Positions 34,778 to 46,640 of a stretch of 64,000 nt of DNA are shown piece by piece. This DNA is from Fremontodendron californicum (taxonomy: Eukaryota > Streptophyta > Magnoliopsida > Malvales > Malvaceae), in assembly GCA_030761205.1 (NCBI GenBank), contig JAULJL010000011.1:16358501-16422500 (forward strand). Reading direction: 5' to 3'. Under the pieces are notes generated by a model that worked only from the letters and a program-made list of their open reading frames with translations, had not been told where the DNA came from and made no database searches. The position numbers and the translations under genes were made by a program. Positions within the stretch are counted from its first letter, which is position 1. The number at the start of each line of letters is the position of its first letter.

Positions 34778-35564
34778 CTCTTGAACTTCTAGAAAAAGAT
34801 GTTACAAAGTTGGTTAGAATGATGCAAAGGCTCAACATGAATATTTAGCCTATGTTATTATGTGCTTTATAAGAGTTTTGAGAAGTTTTATTTGTATGAT
34901 CTTATTATGTCTCTAAAATCTATGAACTCTTTGGAACCTTTGTGATATCTTTATCCTTTTGTTCTTTAACCACATTGTAACCCTTTGGCCCCATTACAAC
35001 CTTGAATAAAGACCTCTTGATTTATGAAGTTGTATGATCTAAATAGTGGAGAATAGGTGGACAAGCAAGCATATGGTAGAAGTGTTTTCATGAGATTGAT
35101 TGAGTGTAAACACTTTACCACTACTTTAAAGAGTGAAAATCAAGAGAGTATCCCATGTGAGAAGTTGAGATTAAGTTTGAATATACACTATTTTGATTGA
35201 AATATGTTATGTTATTATTGGCTTAACTCAAACTATTTACATTCAAGCAAGATTTTTTGTGAATTTCTTTAAGCTATTGATTAGTTTTTAAGACTTGTCC
35301 AATGATTATCTCTAATTTATATTGGAAGGATTAGTTATAATTATTATTTTTAGTTTTTCTTATGTCTTCAATGTTTGTGGGTATCGTCCTAGTAAACCCT
35401 CACGAGACTAAACTCGTCCACTAGGGACACCTAGGGGTTTAAAGGCTTGTGTCACATGCTAAGTGCCACCGTGATTTCCTACGAAAATGGATTAGATTAG
35501 ATTTTCTTATTTTATTTTTATTGAGTCGTTGCTAGGGACTAGCAACAATCTAAGTATGGGGGTG
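33738..35564 (+). other. 3' non-coding tail of the LOG-carrying element
   Basis: 1.8 kb without a supportable gene. GACATTGGGGACAATGTC (33831-33848) is a short hairpin found in Athila 3' regions and has a decayed partner at 22930. Poly(A) tracts occur at about 33882-33901, 34005-34071 (A runs broken by single C) and 34747-34772. The stretch near 35005 (GAATAAAGACCTCTTGATTT) parallels 23550 in the Athila-like element. GACTAGCAACAATCTAAG near 35536 also has a partner at 23911. The polypurine tract is AAGTATGGGGGTG at 35552-35564. Confidence 0.75.
35552..35564 (+). other. polypurine tract
   Basis: AAGTATGGGGGTG directly precedes the TG of the 3' LTR and corresponds to AAGTTTGGGGGTG at 23927-23939 in the Athila-like element. 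It is the expected plus-strand primer for reverse transcription. Confidence 0.85.
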
Positions 35565-37050
35565 TGATAACTCGTATAATTATATAGTTTTTAGTTATGT
35601 TTTATTATTGTTTTGTGTCAAATACGAGTTATTATTGTTTAGTCTAATTGTGTTTATGATCTTTTATATTTTTATGTAATTTGGTGTTTTTCACAAGTTT
35701 CTTTGAGTGATTTCAGATTACTAGAATTAAGGGCAAATCCAGTTCAGTTCCAGTTCCGACACCTTTTGCCATATCAGCTATATCTCGAGTTTCACTGAAG
35801 CAATAAGGCTGAACTTTGTATCCCTGCAAAGCTAAGAGGCATATCTATCTTTTTCATGTTTTACACTTCTTGAAACGGAGTCGTTTTCCCTAGCGAAATC
35901 GACCATCAAGTTGGCTGATGTGCAATGACGTCTGTTCTGCACCGTTTTGGTATTTTGACCATATCTCCCGATCCACGTGCGCAAATGATCTGATTCCAAC
36001 GGCTATGGATCCGTAGCTGATAGGGGTATATTTTTCTAGAATACCATTTTATCAGATCGAGCCTCCAACATTGACAAAATCGACCATCAAGCTGGCTGAT
36101 CAGAATTGTCATACAATATGACGAAAATTGTTAGAAAAATGCACCCACCTATTATACCTACCTTTGAAATTTGTAAAGCTTGTCTCTTGTCATTTAGCCC
36201 TCCAAAATGTGTATAAATAGAGGGCCTTGGATGAGTATTGGGATACATTGATACATTGGTAGGATAGCCATTGTAATAAAATTCTCTAAGTTTTCTTTTT
36301 CTTTCCTTTCTCTAGTTTTCTTTTTCTTCTTACATTTCTTTTCATTTTATTCATATCTAGTATGTGTTGCTAATCATATTGTTGAGGTGATGAGGTGAAG
36401 CTCTTGGTAAATGCTAAGGTTAGTCTCTTAAACATGAGCTAAAATGAATCATCATTTATAAACACTAGTATAGATAATATTTTCTTTTGGTTTAAAATCA
36501 TACTTGCAAAGTAGAGATCTTGATTCATTATTGACAATGAAAATGGCACAGTAAATGCTTGGTTTCATAACCTTGATTTGTTGTAGACATATACCTTGGC
36601 ATAAGGAATGCTTGGACTCTTTTTGTGAGTTTTGAGGACACCAAATGAACATAATATCATATGCTATGGACATTGGACAATTTGGACTGAATTGCTAAAC
36701 CTTCCGGTTGGAACCTCCCTTATGTGTGGATTTCAATTGTGTAATAAAACAAGATTAATCTTAGCATAACACCAAGAGTGGATTCTCTAACCTCAACATC
36801 TTTTCTTATTGTTTTTTTTTATATCTTGTTTAATTGCTTTTATGTTATTTTGTTTATTTTGTTCTCTAATATCTTGTTTACTTTCTTTGTTATTGATTCC
36901 CTAATATCTTGTTTATTTTCTTTTTCTTATATATTTATAAACTTATACTTACTAATACGCTTCCCTGTGGTTCGACCTCGGACACCCGAGAATTTATTAC
37001 TTGAACATAACCTGCACTTGGGTTTACAACTCTTAATTGAGTCTCCATCA
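35565..37050 (+). repeat. 3' LTR of the LOG-carrying element
   Basis: 1486 bp, identical by eye to 30668-32153, with TATA box at 36212-36220 and AATAAA at 36275-36280. It is followed by the duplicated ATGGC. Confidence 0.95.
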
Positions 37051-37479
37051 ATGGCCCGATTCGGTGAAATTGAAACCCCCAGTTGTTAGAGGATAAATAA
37101 ACAAAAATATCCCAAGTCCCAGTTTGAAGTGGATCCCAAGAAAGAGCCGGTTGGAGGAAAAATGAAAAAACGAGAAAATTCCTGATATTGAAAAGGGGAA
37201 AACTAAACCGGAGAGGGATTCGATCGTAAAAATTAGGCGTTTTCGGACCAAATACAATTCAATATATAACAAAGGCAGTGGAAAGAGAAAATCCAAAAAT
37301 CGGACCCATTTTGAGTAAAACCGAGGTTTCGGGGGTTAAAGGGCAATCTTGGAAAACCTGGGGAAAATAGAATCTGAGCTCGAAAAATTACGAAAACCTC
37401 CAGATCTGAGATTTATGTTAGATGGAAGAGATTGGAGAAAGAAAATCTGGAATCGGAGCTAAAAAGAAAGAGGAAGATG

Positions 37480-37875
37480 TCCAAGCTATGGGAGATTTCA
37501 TCCCATATCCCCAATCCCCTCATATCAATCATGTTACCCTACCAAGGTCTCTCAAAGCCTTTATCCTTACCTACCAAATATCCATCCCCAAGCACCTAAT
37601 CCTGTACAAATCCCTACAACTAGGTCTGCTTCCCAAAAACGACCACGGAACAACCAAGAGAAAATTCCAATCCCTGACCTACTACCGTTACTAATAAAGA
37701 ATCAATACCTTACCCCTGTGCCTTTGAAACAGCTCTGAATCCATCAGCAATGAGTTATGACCCTAACAGCAAGTGTGAGTATCACATGGGGGTAATCGGG
37801 CATTCAACTGAAAAATGCAGACAACTGAAGGAAAGGATTGAAGGTCTTGTCCACGATGGCATTTTGACTCCATAG
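37480..37875 (+). pseudogene. gag: Tat/Ogre-type gag C-terminal remnant
   Basis: A proline-rich stretch is followed, near 37665, by IPDLLPLLIKNQYLTPVPLK. After a stop, the frame from ATG 37750 reads MSYDPNSKCEYHMGVIGHST, then EKCRQLKERIEGLVHDGILT, ending at TAG 37873. The C-x-Y-H-x4-GHS-x3-C arrangement is the Cys-His motif of Tat/Ogre-lineage gag. Everything upstream of the proline-rich part and all of pol are missing. The left junction is within the 5' LTR sequence near 37461, so a deletion fused LTR to gag. Confidence 0.75.
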
Positions 37876-40451
37876 CATATCGAACAATGGAAGTCCATGT
37901 TGCCATAAATCAGTTTCTTTTAGGGTTTTAGGAGGAGAATTACTACCTTTAAAGGATGTCAATAGGAGCATTTTGATGCATGTGGTTTCATACCTCATGA
38001 TGAAAGCATTTTTCTCATGTCAACATTCACATGGATTAATTGAATTTTGAATTTTTAGTGCTTTGTGTTTATTGTGTTTTAGCAATAATTTGAATTTACA
38101 AAACAAAACTTTGAAAATTTTGGGATGAATAATAAAAATGTATTTTCACATGAAATAATAGAGAGTCTCGAGAACATTGATGATCATTGTTGGAAATGAA
38201 CCAATACCTTCACTCCTCTCTTTTGGGCTTTCCTATGCCTAAATCCCTTGAACCAAGACCACTTGAAAGACCTAATGCTTCAAGGAATATGAATGATTGA
38301 ACTTCATAAACCATTGTCATTGCAGAATAAGCAAAGATGTAGATTTTAATCTAGGCTATGAGCAAAGGAACGAAATTTTGAAAACATTTTGAGCTCCTTG
38401 GAAACTCGAACAAATGAGACATTTTTTCAAGAATCTAGATTATGGTAATTTGATGTGTGTCAAGGTCATGCCAAAACCATTCACATCTTTTCCAAATAAC
38501 CACAAAACAAAAATTGCCCAAACATCACTTCATGATTGACACCTCGGGGCACAATGACTAAACCAGATTATCCCATGTCCCAGAAAAAAACCTATTTTTG
38601 GGCCATATTTTCCTTGTCACTTCAAAACAAACCCAATATTGAAACTTAGCCTTTTCAATATAGACCTAGACTTCCTCATTCTCATAGTTAATCAAATTGG
38701 AGCATCATATGTAGAAATGATGGATACATGGTGGACAAGGGGAAATTAACGCATGAATCATTGGGGCATGCGAGAAAAAAAGAGAAGAAAAATTGTGATA
38801 TCATGCATATGAGAATTTGGATGATTCCAAGTGCAAAATGAAATTCTGATTACCTATTCCCCCTGGGGATCGCTTTTCAATGAGAAATTTTGTGCTTGAT
38901 ATGAGAAATGGCTATCTTTCATATCCCTTTCGCAAAAAGAAATTATCTGTAGTCAGCCTTTTTGAGCCGAAAAAAAATTTTATTCTTTGAACCTTGATCA
39001 AGGATCACCCTCTACACTGGGGGCAAATGCGAGGAAATATCTTCTCAAAGATCACGAAGAAATGAGTCCTAACTCGAAGACAGATACAAAGCAAATTGAG
39101 CTCCCAAATAAATACGGCTCACTCTGTCGAAAAGAAGATGCGAAAGGAAGAGGAAAATGTAGAAAAGATAGCGAAACGAAAGCCAAGAACAAAACAAAGA
39201 AAAAAGATGGCGAAATGAAAGCCAAAAACAAAACACACACAAAAAATGTGTGAAAAAGGATGGCAAAATGAAAACCAAAAACAAAGAAGCAAAAGTCAAA
39301 AGAAGGAAAGAAAAGTCCAAAAGAGACAAATGGTTCAAAGGGAATCCTCCTCAAGAAATGATCCTTGATCTGATTACCCTCAAACACATATTTTGGGCCT
39401 ATTTTATCCTTTCTTTCTGAACTCCAACGTGCTTTAAAAGTCTATTTTGGTCAAGCATGAATATTTAACTTGAAGGATTTTTCCTTAGATTTTATCTCAT
39501 CTTAACGAATTATCATTTCACTATGGAAGAATTTAGAATTCTCAAGTGCATGGTAGAACAATAAAAAAAAAAGAAAGAAAAAAATGGAAAGAATGAGACT
39601 CTAGGGCGAAAATCCAAAAATGGGCGATCTAGAGTAAAATGGGAATTTTCGATGCCATCTATGTTAGTGTCGATGCCACAAAAGAGAAGGTCATCTTGAA
39701 GAAATTGAAAAACATCTAGGAATTCTTGAACCTCCCAAATTGCCAGCTCTTATTTCGAGGATTGACTTCAAAAACTGAGACCTTTTTCCCTCCAAAATTA
39801 ACTTTCCAGTTTAAACATCTCGGCCAATCTTGACGCATGTCAAAATGCCATGATTTGTAAACTAAAAGAATGTTGAATTTGTTTGATTCTCAAGGAATTC
39901 TTGTTTTATAAAACCTGTTCCATTTGTGAGCCTAGAAGGGATATACATTTTTCTTGTTGTGAAGTTTTCTTGGATCAACCAAAGTCCTGTTGTACCAAAC
40001 CTTTTCAATTCAAGTTGAAAAACCCAAATTGACACTCAGAGAAATTTCTAACGATGATCATCAGTCTTCAAGATATTTTTACATCACACACTATGGGGTT
40101 AATATTTTTGAGCAATTTTTTCAAAAGGGGAAAACAAATATGAATATTTTTGAAGTAACCATTTTTGATGTGGACATGAGACAAGAAGTTTTTCTAACCC
40201 AAAGGCATGGGACTACTAAGGTAGATCTTGACTCCCGAGAATGTGAAGAAGGAATGAACATTCGGCTCAGACTTCTGTCAATAAGAGTTTGAAAACTGTT
40301 AGGGCAAAGAGATAGCCAAGAATTAAAAAGAAAATGGTCTCTTATGGGGCATGAGTGTTCAAGATACACTCTAATTTGAAAAGGAAAGGCTAAACCGAAG
40401 TTTAGAAAAATAATCAGGGATATTGGTATCATTCATAAGCACTCTCCTCTT

Positions 40452-41160
40452 TATTAAGCTTTGCATCTGCACCGTGTCGGAAGGCATTTTCATCATTCAT
40501 GGGTATTTGCATTTGCACTATTCCATGAGCATCTGCATTTTACCCTTACATTTACATCCTTCTTGGATATTTGCATTTGCATCATCTCAAGTAGTTGCAT
40601 TATTTCTAGGATCATTACATCTTCATTATTGTATGGTAACGACAATTACACCATCCATGGACCACTTACATGAACACGATTCGTAGGGGCATCTGCATCA
40701 TTCCATGAAGTAGTTGCGTCAATGCTAATCTTTGCATTTGCATCATTCAGAAGCATTTGCACAATGTCAATCTTTGCATCTGCATCATTCCATGAAGTAG
40801 GCATTTGCATCGTTCAGAAGCTTTTGCATAATGTCGATCTCTGCATATGCATCAAGAAGCATTTGCATTAATCCAAGACATTTGCAGTTGCACCATGAAG
40901 CATTTGCATCTTATTCAATATCTACATCTGCATCCAGAAGCATTTGCATTAATCCAAGACATTTGCATTTGCAACATGAAGCATTTGCATCTCATTCAAT
41001 ATCTGCATCAAGAAGCATTTGCATCAATCCAAGATATTTGCATTTGCAATATGAAGCATGTGCATCCTGTTCAATCTCTACACCTGTATCCTGAAGCATT
41101 TGCATCAATTAAGGACATTCGTAGCTGTATCAAGAAGCATTTGCATCCTCTCAAAACCTT
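40452..41160. repeat. GCATTTGCATC-rich tandem array, 75-81 bp units
   Basis: Short GCATTTGCATC motifs build a higher-order unit with AGAAGCATTTGCATTAATCC, seen at 40855, 40936 and 41011 (periods 81 and 75). The left part is a more irregular array of the same short motif. ORFs crossing it on the plus strand are His-rich translations of the repeat and are not genes. Confidence 0.85.
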
Positions 41161-41184
41161 CAAGTTAATTGTCAACACAATTCT

Positions 41185-41735
41185 TCAAAATCATGGATAA
41201 GACTTTCGGGCACCATTTTTAAAGAAAAGACATCTTTTTAAGATCTCCGGGCACTATTCTCAAAATCATGGATAAGACCTTCGGGCAATATTCTCAAAAA
41301 TCCTATATAAGACCTCCAGGCACCATTTTCAAAGAAAAAACATCTTTCTAAAACCTTCGGCCACTATATTCAAAGTCATGGATAAGACCTCCGGGCACTA
41401 TTCTCAAAATCATGGATAAGACCTTTGGGCGCCATTTTCAAAAGAAAAGACACTTTTTGAAGACTTCCGGGCATATGTTTTTAGGACCTTCAGGCACTAT
41501 ATTCAAAATCATGGATAAGACCTCTGGACGCCATTTTCAAAGAAAAGACACTTTTTGAAGACCTCTGGGCATATGTTTTCAAGACCACCGTGCACTATTT
41601 CAAAAACCCATGGATAAGACCTCTAGGCACCATATCCAAGATAGGATAAGACCTCCAGGCACCCTTTTTCAAAGAAGCAACACTTTGTAAGACCTCGGGG
41701 CATTTGATTTTCAAAACCTCTGGGTATTTTCTTTT
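41185..41735. repeat. tandem array with GGATAAGACCTCCGGGCAC, about 60-bp units
   Basis: Recurrent ATGGATAAGACCTYCGGGCAC followed by TTTTCAAAGAAAAGACAC. Unit length varies because of indels; at least eight copies are recognisable. It is a second, different array next to the GCATTTGCATC array. Confidence 0.8.
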
Positions 41736-41943
41736 TCTGCAAATCGAACTCGTTTCCTTAAGACAGTCGAGCCTTGATTAGTCAAGGAACTTAACTTAAG
41801 GTCAAATTCTTATATCTTTTTCGAAAAATATATTTTCATCCCAAATTATGTACATGTCATGTGAAAAGATATTTTTCTAAAACTCTGCCAGGTTGTCGGG
41901 GAGTTCAGCGAAATATCCTGACACATGCCATTCATATAATTTC

Positions 41944-42231
41944 ACACCAAGATAAGATAAGGCCCGGGGACTTCCGTCGAGGTATTTTCTTCTCTTGCAA
42001 ATCGAACTCGTTTTCTTAAGATGGGTCGAGCCTTGATTAGTCGGGGAACTCATTTTAAGGACAAATCTTACTATTTTGAACAAAATCACACCAAGATAAG
42101 ATAAGGCCTCGGGACTTTCATCGAAGTATTGTCTTCTCTTTCAAATCAAACTCATTTCCTTATGACGGGTCGAGCCTTGATTAGTCAGGGAACTCAATTT
42201 AAGGACAAATCTTTTTATTTACATTTTTCAA
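41944..42231. repeat. two-copy 144-bp direct repeat
   Basis: ACACCAAGATAAGATAAGGCC starts at 41944 and again at 42088; both continue with TTGCAAATCGAACTCG-like sequence and GTCGAGCCTTGATTAGTC. A third partial copy overlaps 41740-41800. Confidence 0.85.
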
Positions 42232-43226
42232 AAATGAAAAATAATCAAATATGAATGAATAAAAAATAAAGAAAATTCTCCCTCTTATCCTTCACATGTG
42301 ATTTCACTAACTGGACAAAATTATTGTCTATTTTATCTTTGCCTAATTCCTGATTCTTAGCAATAGTCAAAGAGGGTCAGCTGTACACACCTAATTTTGT
42401 CCGGGCCCCCTAAACCAGGCAAATTCTCTTTTCAACTTCCCGGAACGAAAGAGAGACTTCCACCATTCCACAGATGGGCCTCCAAAACTTCATTTCAGAG
42501 GTCAACATAAAAAGTCAACTCTAAAAAAGTCAACTTAAAAAAGTCAACCCTAAAAAGTCAACACTAAAAAAGTCAACTCTCAGTCAAAATCGAGATTCGA
42601 AGTTGAATTGAACAATGATGAAGGAATTTTGATTATCCGAGGTCTACAACGAAAGACATAGAGTTTGGAAGATGGATTGCAGAAATTCAATGTAGAGAAA
42701 TACCTAATTTGGGGAAAACTGCGTAAACGGTCAAACTGAATGAAATTGGAGGTTCCAAATGGATCAAGATCAATAAATATGGATACTGAAAGGTCCAATT
42801 TTGATGCAAAGTTGAAAGAAGATTTCGTTTTGAGAAAAAGGAAAATAATGATTTAATGAATAAATAAGAAATTCACGAATTTGGGGAAAAATGTAGAGAT
42901 GACCCGATTCAGTGAAATTGAAGCCCCCAATTGATAAAGGATAAATAAACAAAAATATCCCAAGTCCCAGTTTGAAGTCGATCCCAAAGAAGAGCCGGTT
43001 GGAGGAAAAACAAAAAAAAAAAAGAGAAAATTCTCGATATTGAAAAGGGGAAAACTAAATCGGAGAGGCATTCGATCGTAAAAGTTGGGTGTTTTAAGAC
43101 CAACTCCAAATCAATATATATCAAAGGCAGTGGAAAAAGAAAATCCGAAAATCGAACCTGTTTTGAGTAAAATTGAGGTTTCGAGGGTTAAAGGGCAATC
43201 TTGGAAAATTCAGGAAAAATAGAATC

Positions 43227-43710
43227 CGAGCTCAGAAAATTATGATAACCTCCAAATCTGAGTTTTATGTTAGATGGAAGAGATTGGAGAAAGAAAATCC
43301 AAAATCGGAGCTCAAATGAAAAAAGGCAAAATTCGGGTGCACTAATCCAAAATTCCAAGAAAAAATTCTGGGAAAAATAGGAAACGAGCTCGGAAAATTA
43401 TGAAAACCTCCAGATCTGAGTTTTATATTTTTTGGAAGGTATTGGAGAATAAAAATCCAGAATCGGAGTTCAAATGAAAAAAGGCAAAGTTCGGGTGCAG
43501 TAACCCGAAATTCCAAGAGAAAATTCTGAGAAAAAGAGGAAACGAGCTCGAAAAATTATGAAAACTTCCAGATCTGAGTTTTATATTTTTTGGAAGGTAT
43601 TGGAGAAGAAAAATCCTGAATTGGAGCTCAAATGAAAAAGACAAAGTTTGGGAGGCACTAAACCGAAACTTTAGAGAAAAATCCAGGAAAAATAAAGAAT
43701 GACCTTGAAA
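43227..43710. repeat. tandem repeat, 158-bp unit
   Basis: CGAGCTCRGAAAATTATGA occurs at 43227, 43385 and 43543, each followed by CCTCCARATCTGAGTTTTAT and AAATCGGAGCTCAAATG-like sequence. Three full units and part of a fourth. The same repeat lies on the minus strand near 1930-2440. Confidence 0.88.
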
Positions 43711-46009
43711 AAATGTGAAAACCTCCAGAACTAAGTTTTATATCGGATGGGATGAATTGGAAAAAAAATCCAAATTTGGGGTCCATTTGCAATTAAATTA
43801 AGTTTAGGGGCCTAAATACAATTTTACCAAAGAAATCGAAAGGGGACCATTTTGCAACAAAAAAAAAAGATGAATGGCCTGCAAATTTCCAGGCCATTTT
43901 CGGCCAGCAGCTGATTTAAAGAGGCAGTGTGATCATCATGGATCAAATGGCCATGGTTGAATAGCATGATGACATTTTTAAAAGGACAAGATTCTCCACT
44001 ACTTTGCCGACAAGGCATTTTAGGCCAATGGGAGGTCTCCATATTTGCAAAGCCATGTGAAGACCAAGTGAAGGCTATGAGATAATGCCAAGTAGGATTA
44101 AAAATGCCACCTAGGAAGATATTTTAATAGGAGGCCATATGATCTTGACAAGTGGCCTAGATATTTTGTAGAGATAGGAGACAAGAATAATCTAGGTGGC
44201 ATTGTTGGCCAAGGGAGGCTAGGAAACCCTATTTTTAAGGGAAGCATCATGCAAATTGGCGACAACTTTCTATTTTTAAGGAAAGCATCATGCAAATAGG
44301 GGGAGCACAAAAGCATGACAAGGGAAAAAAATAAACACTCCCTCTCACTATATACCAAGAGCCGGCCATACCAAGAGAAGAGGGGGGTTCATTTTTTTTC
44401 TTAAGGCATTTTCACTCTTGAGAGAAAAGAAGGAAGAAAAAGAAAAGAGAGGAGAAGAGAAGAGAAGAATTTGGCAATCTTGATTTTGAAAGCAATAGCT
44501 AGGTATCTATCACTTCCTTTCTTCTCCTTCTTTAATGGTTTTTTTTGATATTGTGATTCTTTTTCTTCTCTTTTTGTTCATGTGATTTGTTAACTTTTGT
44601 TGAATAAAAAGGTTTTCAAAAATAAATTTCAAAGGTTTTCTATCCTTTATTCCTCATTCTTTATCAAATAAACAAGTTGACAAATTTTTTTACATGTATT
44701 TTGGCATTAGCTGAACCTACTTGGATGTTTTTGTGCTTGTTCTTGCTTAATATTTCTTGCTTGGTTGGTTTTGTTCATATTTTTCACACATGATTTATCT
44801 ATTGTCATATGATTGTGGGCTATAAAATCATGAATTTCATCACATTTAAACTAGGCTTTTGGCCAAGATCAACCAATGATCTCATGCCAAAAACCCTTTG
44901 CCCATACTAGTTGAAAGAGTGATAGTTTAGATTGGGTACTCTGACTTTGGGATTTGTTTTCACTACTCATCCATGGTCAAAATAAAATAAATTTTTTACT
45001 ACATGCAGTAGTCGTTTAAGGGATGCCATGGTATTTTTTTATGTTTTTTAGATTTTTTTTATCATGGCTGAAAAAATGGCTTTTGACAAAGCAATTTTAA
45101 CTCACTGTTCTGACTTTGGTAAAATTTAGGTCATGGTATACCCTTACTCCAAAAATTAGGCAGATTTTTTCCCATGGAGGTAAATATGTTCTAGGTCTAC
45201 CTTAAGTTTTACAGATTTTTCTGAATTTTTTAGAAGGGCAAAAAAATAGGTTTTCAAAACTGCCTATGAGAGTCAAATTTGTTTTTAAGAGCTAATAATT
45301 TTTTGTTTTTGTATGGATACAAAGGTGGGTTGATTTGAGACATTGGTTATTGTCTTAGGTTAATTTCTATGTCATTTCAATCATTAAATTTGATTTTATA
45401 AAAGTCTGGTCAAGGGTGGTCAACCCGGATTTCAAAACTAGGAAAAATAGGGGGTTTCGGCCATGAGGCCTTTTTTTCATCCCAAAAATTTCAAATTTTA
45501 AATCCGAGCCCAAAGTCTTTCGATTTTGAAAACCCAATTTAAGTTTCTTTCAAAGGTAGTTGGATACCTTTTTAGGTATACGGATGTCCTTACTTCAAGA
45601 GAGAATTACATCTTCATGCATTGCATGTTTTAAAATGTCTTTAAATTTTAATTTGACATAAAACGTGTGTTTCGGTTTCCTAAACATTTGGCGAGAATTA
45701 GTTCCTAATCTTTGCCGAGTTGCTGGGGATATTAGGAAATTGTTCAACGCACGTGTTTATGGAATTGAAAGATATTGGATTTTGTTTTACTCAGATTCAT
45801 ATAACTATCATAAGAAAGAATTATTTTCTAAACTTTCTGGGTTTGCCGAAGAGTGTGGAAATATTTTCCGATATATGCTATTTGTATGATTCCTCACATG
45901 AAAATTTTATATCCATGAATATTCTATGTTAATGTCATTTTATATTCGTGTTACCATAATTAGATTTTACCATGTAAAGCATGTCATGTCATTCATTCAC
46001 ATGCCATGT

Positions 46010-46640
46010 CATCTAGATTATGCCATGTCATCCATTCACATGCCATGTCATCTAGATCATGCCAAGTAATCCATTCACATGCCATGTCATTCATATGCCA
46101 TGCCATATCATTCACATGCCATTCATGCACACGCCATGTCATGTCATGCGATGTCATTCATCCATGTGCCATGTCATTCACATGACATGACATATCATTC
46201 ATTCACATGTCATGTCATTTCATTCGGATGCCGTGTCATTCATTCACATGCCATGTCATCTAGATTATGCCATGCCATTCATTCACATGCCATGTCATCT
46301 AGATTATTCCATGTCATCCATTCATATGCCATGTCATTCAGATGCCATGTCATCCATTCACATGCCATGTCATCCATTCACATACCATGTCATTCACATG
46401 CCATGTCATCCATTCACATGTCATGTCATTCGTATGACATGTCATCCATTCACATGTCATGTCATTCATATGCCATTCATTTATATGCCATGTCATCTAG
46501 ATTATGCCATGTCATTCATCCATGTGCCATGTCATTCACATGACATATCATTCATTCATATGCCATGTCATTTAGTTTATGCCATGTCATTCATTTATGT
46601 GCCATATCATTCATATGCCATGTCTTTGATTCATATTCCA
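46010..46640. repeat. short-unit array of CATGCCATGTCATTCA
   Basis: Irregular alternation of CACATGCCATGTCAT, CCATTCA and CTAGATTATGCCATG over about 630 bp. The long His/Met/Ser ORFs on the plus strand here are translations of the array and not genes. A related CATGGCATGC array lies at 6412-6745. Confidence 0.88.

Larger units (their letters stand above)
30668..37050 (+). mobile_element. young non-autonomous LTR retrotransposon carrying LOG-like and Cys-rich ORFs
   Basis: Two 1486-bp LTRs (30668-32153 and 35565-37050) read as identical at a constant offset of 4897, start TGATAACTCG and end CTCCATCA. The 5-bp duplication ATGGC flanks the element (30663-30667 and 37051-37055). The empty site is visible in the sister LTR near 42895 (GAGATGACCCGATTCAGTG). 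A strong primer site follows the 5' LTR and a polypurine tract precedes the 3' LTR. No gag, protease, reverse transcriptase or integrase is present. The 3.4-kb interior holds two intact unrelated ORFs and a 1.8-kb tail with landmarks shared with the Athila-like element. It therefore looks like a recently moved passenger of an Athila-type element. Confidence 0.92.
37876..42381 (+). mobile_element. Tat/Ogre-like 3' non-coding region, copy B
   Basis: Shares with copies A and C the blocks ATGCATATGAGAATTTGG near 38803, CTTGATCAAGGATCACCCTC near 38992, and CAAACACATATTTTGGGCC near 39381. The first 150 bases may still be gag sequence. A few ORFs of 80-110 residues exist but are not preserved in the sisters. 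The last purine stretch, CAAAGAGGGTCAG (42368-42380), is the probable polypurine tract before the LTR. Confidence 0.6.

Noticed and set aside
40423..41200. Several ORFs above 80 residues on the plus strand
   Set aside because: They are products of the GCATTTGCATC array in different frames, without protein-like composition.
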